A stretch of 64,000 nucleotides of DNA, taken from the NCBI GenBank assembly GCA_028583415.1, contig CM053270.1:64035517-64099516 (forward strand). Reading direction: 5' to 3'. Shown here one piece after another: positions 63,621 to 64,000 of this stretch. Positions within the stretch are counted from its first letter, which is position 1; the number at the start of each line of letters is the position of its first letter. Position numbers and translations under genes: made by a program. Origin of the DNA: Protea cynaroides (taxonomy: Eukaryota; Streptophyta; Magnoliopsida; Proteales; Proteaceae). The notes beneath the pieces are model-generated. The model saw only the letters and a list, made by a program, of their open reading frames with translations, ran no database searches and was not told where the DNA came from.

Positions 63621-64000
63621 ATGAAGTTTTGGACATGGACTTTCGTTGTTCTTCTTATCTATGTTTCTGTTTCTGTGGTCCGTTTTGATGATTTTGTCTC
63701 CGGTCAACAAATGGAGCTAATCCCAGGAACTGCTGGTGAAGAAGAGGAAGAGGAAATTGGAAGATTGAAAATGTTCGTTTTTGAGCTCCCAATTAATTTC
63801 AATGAAGATATAGTTCAGAGAGATCCTAGATGCCTTACCCACTTGTTTGCTGCTGAGATTTATATGCATCTTTTCCTATTAACCAGTCAAGTTCGAACTC
63901 TGAATCCTGAAGAAGCTGATTGGTTTTATACTCCAGTTTACACCCCCTGTGATCTTACTCCTCAGGGTCTTCCAATGTCCTACAGATCTCCAAGAATGAT
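63621..64000 (+). CDS. IRX10L: IRX10/IRX10L-like GT47 xylosyltransferase, 5' part (window edge)
   Basis: Open for 126 codons to the window end. It begins MKFWTWTFVVLLIYVSVSVV, a signal-anchor-like hydrophobic segment. The conserved start of the exostosin-type GT47 domain follows: GRLKMFVFELP at about residues 51-61, then RDPRCLTHLFAAEIYMH, 'VRTLNPEEADWFYTPVY', CDLTPQGLPMSYRSPRM. IRX10 and IRX10L are Golgi xylan xylosyltransferases that extend the glucuronoxylan backbone. Some residues differ from the usual text (FELPINFNED where relatives have YELPSKYNKK), so this may be a diverged paralogue. It starts 1584 bases after the last visible SUVR exon, in the same orientation, so it either lies inside a SUVR intron or follows a truncated SUVR gene. 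The catalytic region is beyond the window. Confidence 0.85.
   Translation, partial: MKFWTWTFVVLLIYVSVSVVRFDDFVSGQQMELIPGTAGEEEEEEIGRLKMFVFELPINFNEDIVQRDPRCLTHLFAAEIYMHLFLLTSQVRTLNPEEADWFYTPVYTPCDLTPQGLPMSYRSPRM

Noticed and set aside
63661..63718. Frameshift in the IRX10-like N-terminus
   Set aside because: A frame starting MFLFLW at 63660 stops at TGGAGCTAA, but the frame from ATG 63621 is open through the signal segment into the GT47 domain, so no frameshift is needed.

Overview
This is nuclear DNA of a flowering plant. Genes are intron-rich with GT-AG junctions and sit in AT-rich, transposon-filled DNA. Every recognisable gene has a plant homologue: a U-box PRP19/MAC3, a CCT-motif protein, a DUF3527 protein, a WIYLD-SET SUVR methyltransferase, a GT47 xylan-synthesis protein and broken NLR resistance genes. 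Gene structures and copia/LINE/SINE/MULE content fit a dicot or early-diverging angiosperm, but the sequence alone does not fix the species.

Layout. 1-4.3 kb: two decayed CC-NLR relics on the + strand, separated by an MULE-type fold-back element. 4.5-20.9 kb (minus): a complete 18-exon PRP19/MAC3 gene for a 523-residue protein, with two very large introns full of repeats, including a 411-base uninterrupted T tract and a (CT)n/(CCCTCT)n satellite. 21-24 kb: intergenic, with an Au-like SINE and a fold-back MITE. 24.1-30.2 kb (plus): a CCT-motif transcription factor of 389 residues, with a palindromic G-box and TATA box about 3 kb upstream of the chosen start codon and two adjacent MITEs in its last intron. 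30-37.7 kb: gene-free, with CACTA-like ends, a 128-bp tandem duplication and a C-rich block. 37.8-42.3 kb (plus): a DUF3527 gene of 631 residues. 43.3-45.6 kb (minus sense): a tandemly duplicated copia 3' end. 45.6-53 kb: LTR, LINE and MITE debris. 53.1-62.0 kb (plus): a SUVR2-type SET-domain gene whose coding sequence is followed to the middle of the SET domain. 62.6-63.2 kb: copia and MITE debris. 63.6 kb to the end (plus): the first 126 codons of an IRX10/IRX10L-like GT47 gene.

The genes do not form one pathway. PRP19 (splicing and DNA-damage NTC/MAC complex), the CCT factor (transcription) and SUVR2 (silencing, RNA-directed DNA methylation) are regulatory. The IRX10-like protein acts in xylan backbone synthesis in the Golgi.

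The most interesting structure is a family of almost fully palindromic elements of about 150-255 bp. Four (2810, 22826, 29263, 49802) have exact 9-bp target duplications, one (51483) has a 9-bp duplication with one mismatch, and one (29431) has a degenerate one. This marks them as Mutator-type MITEs. No bacterial-style system, CRISPR array, tRNA gene or rRNA gene was seen.
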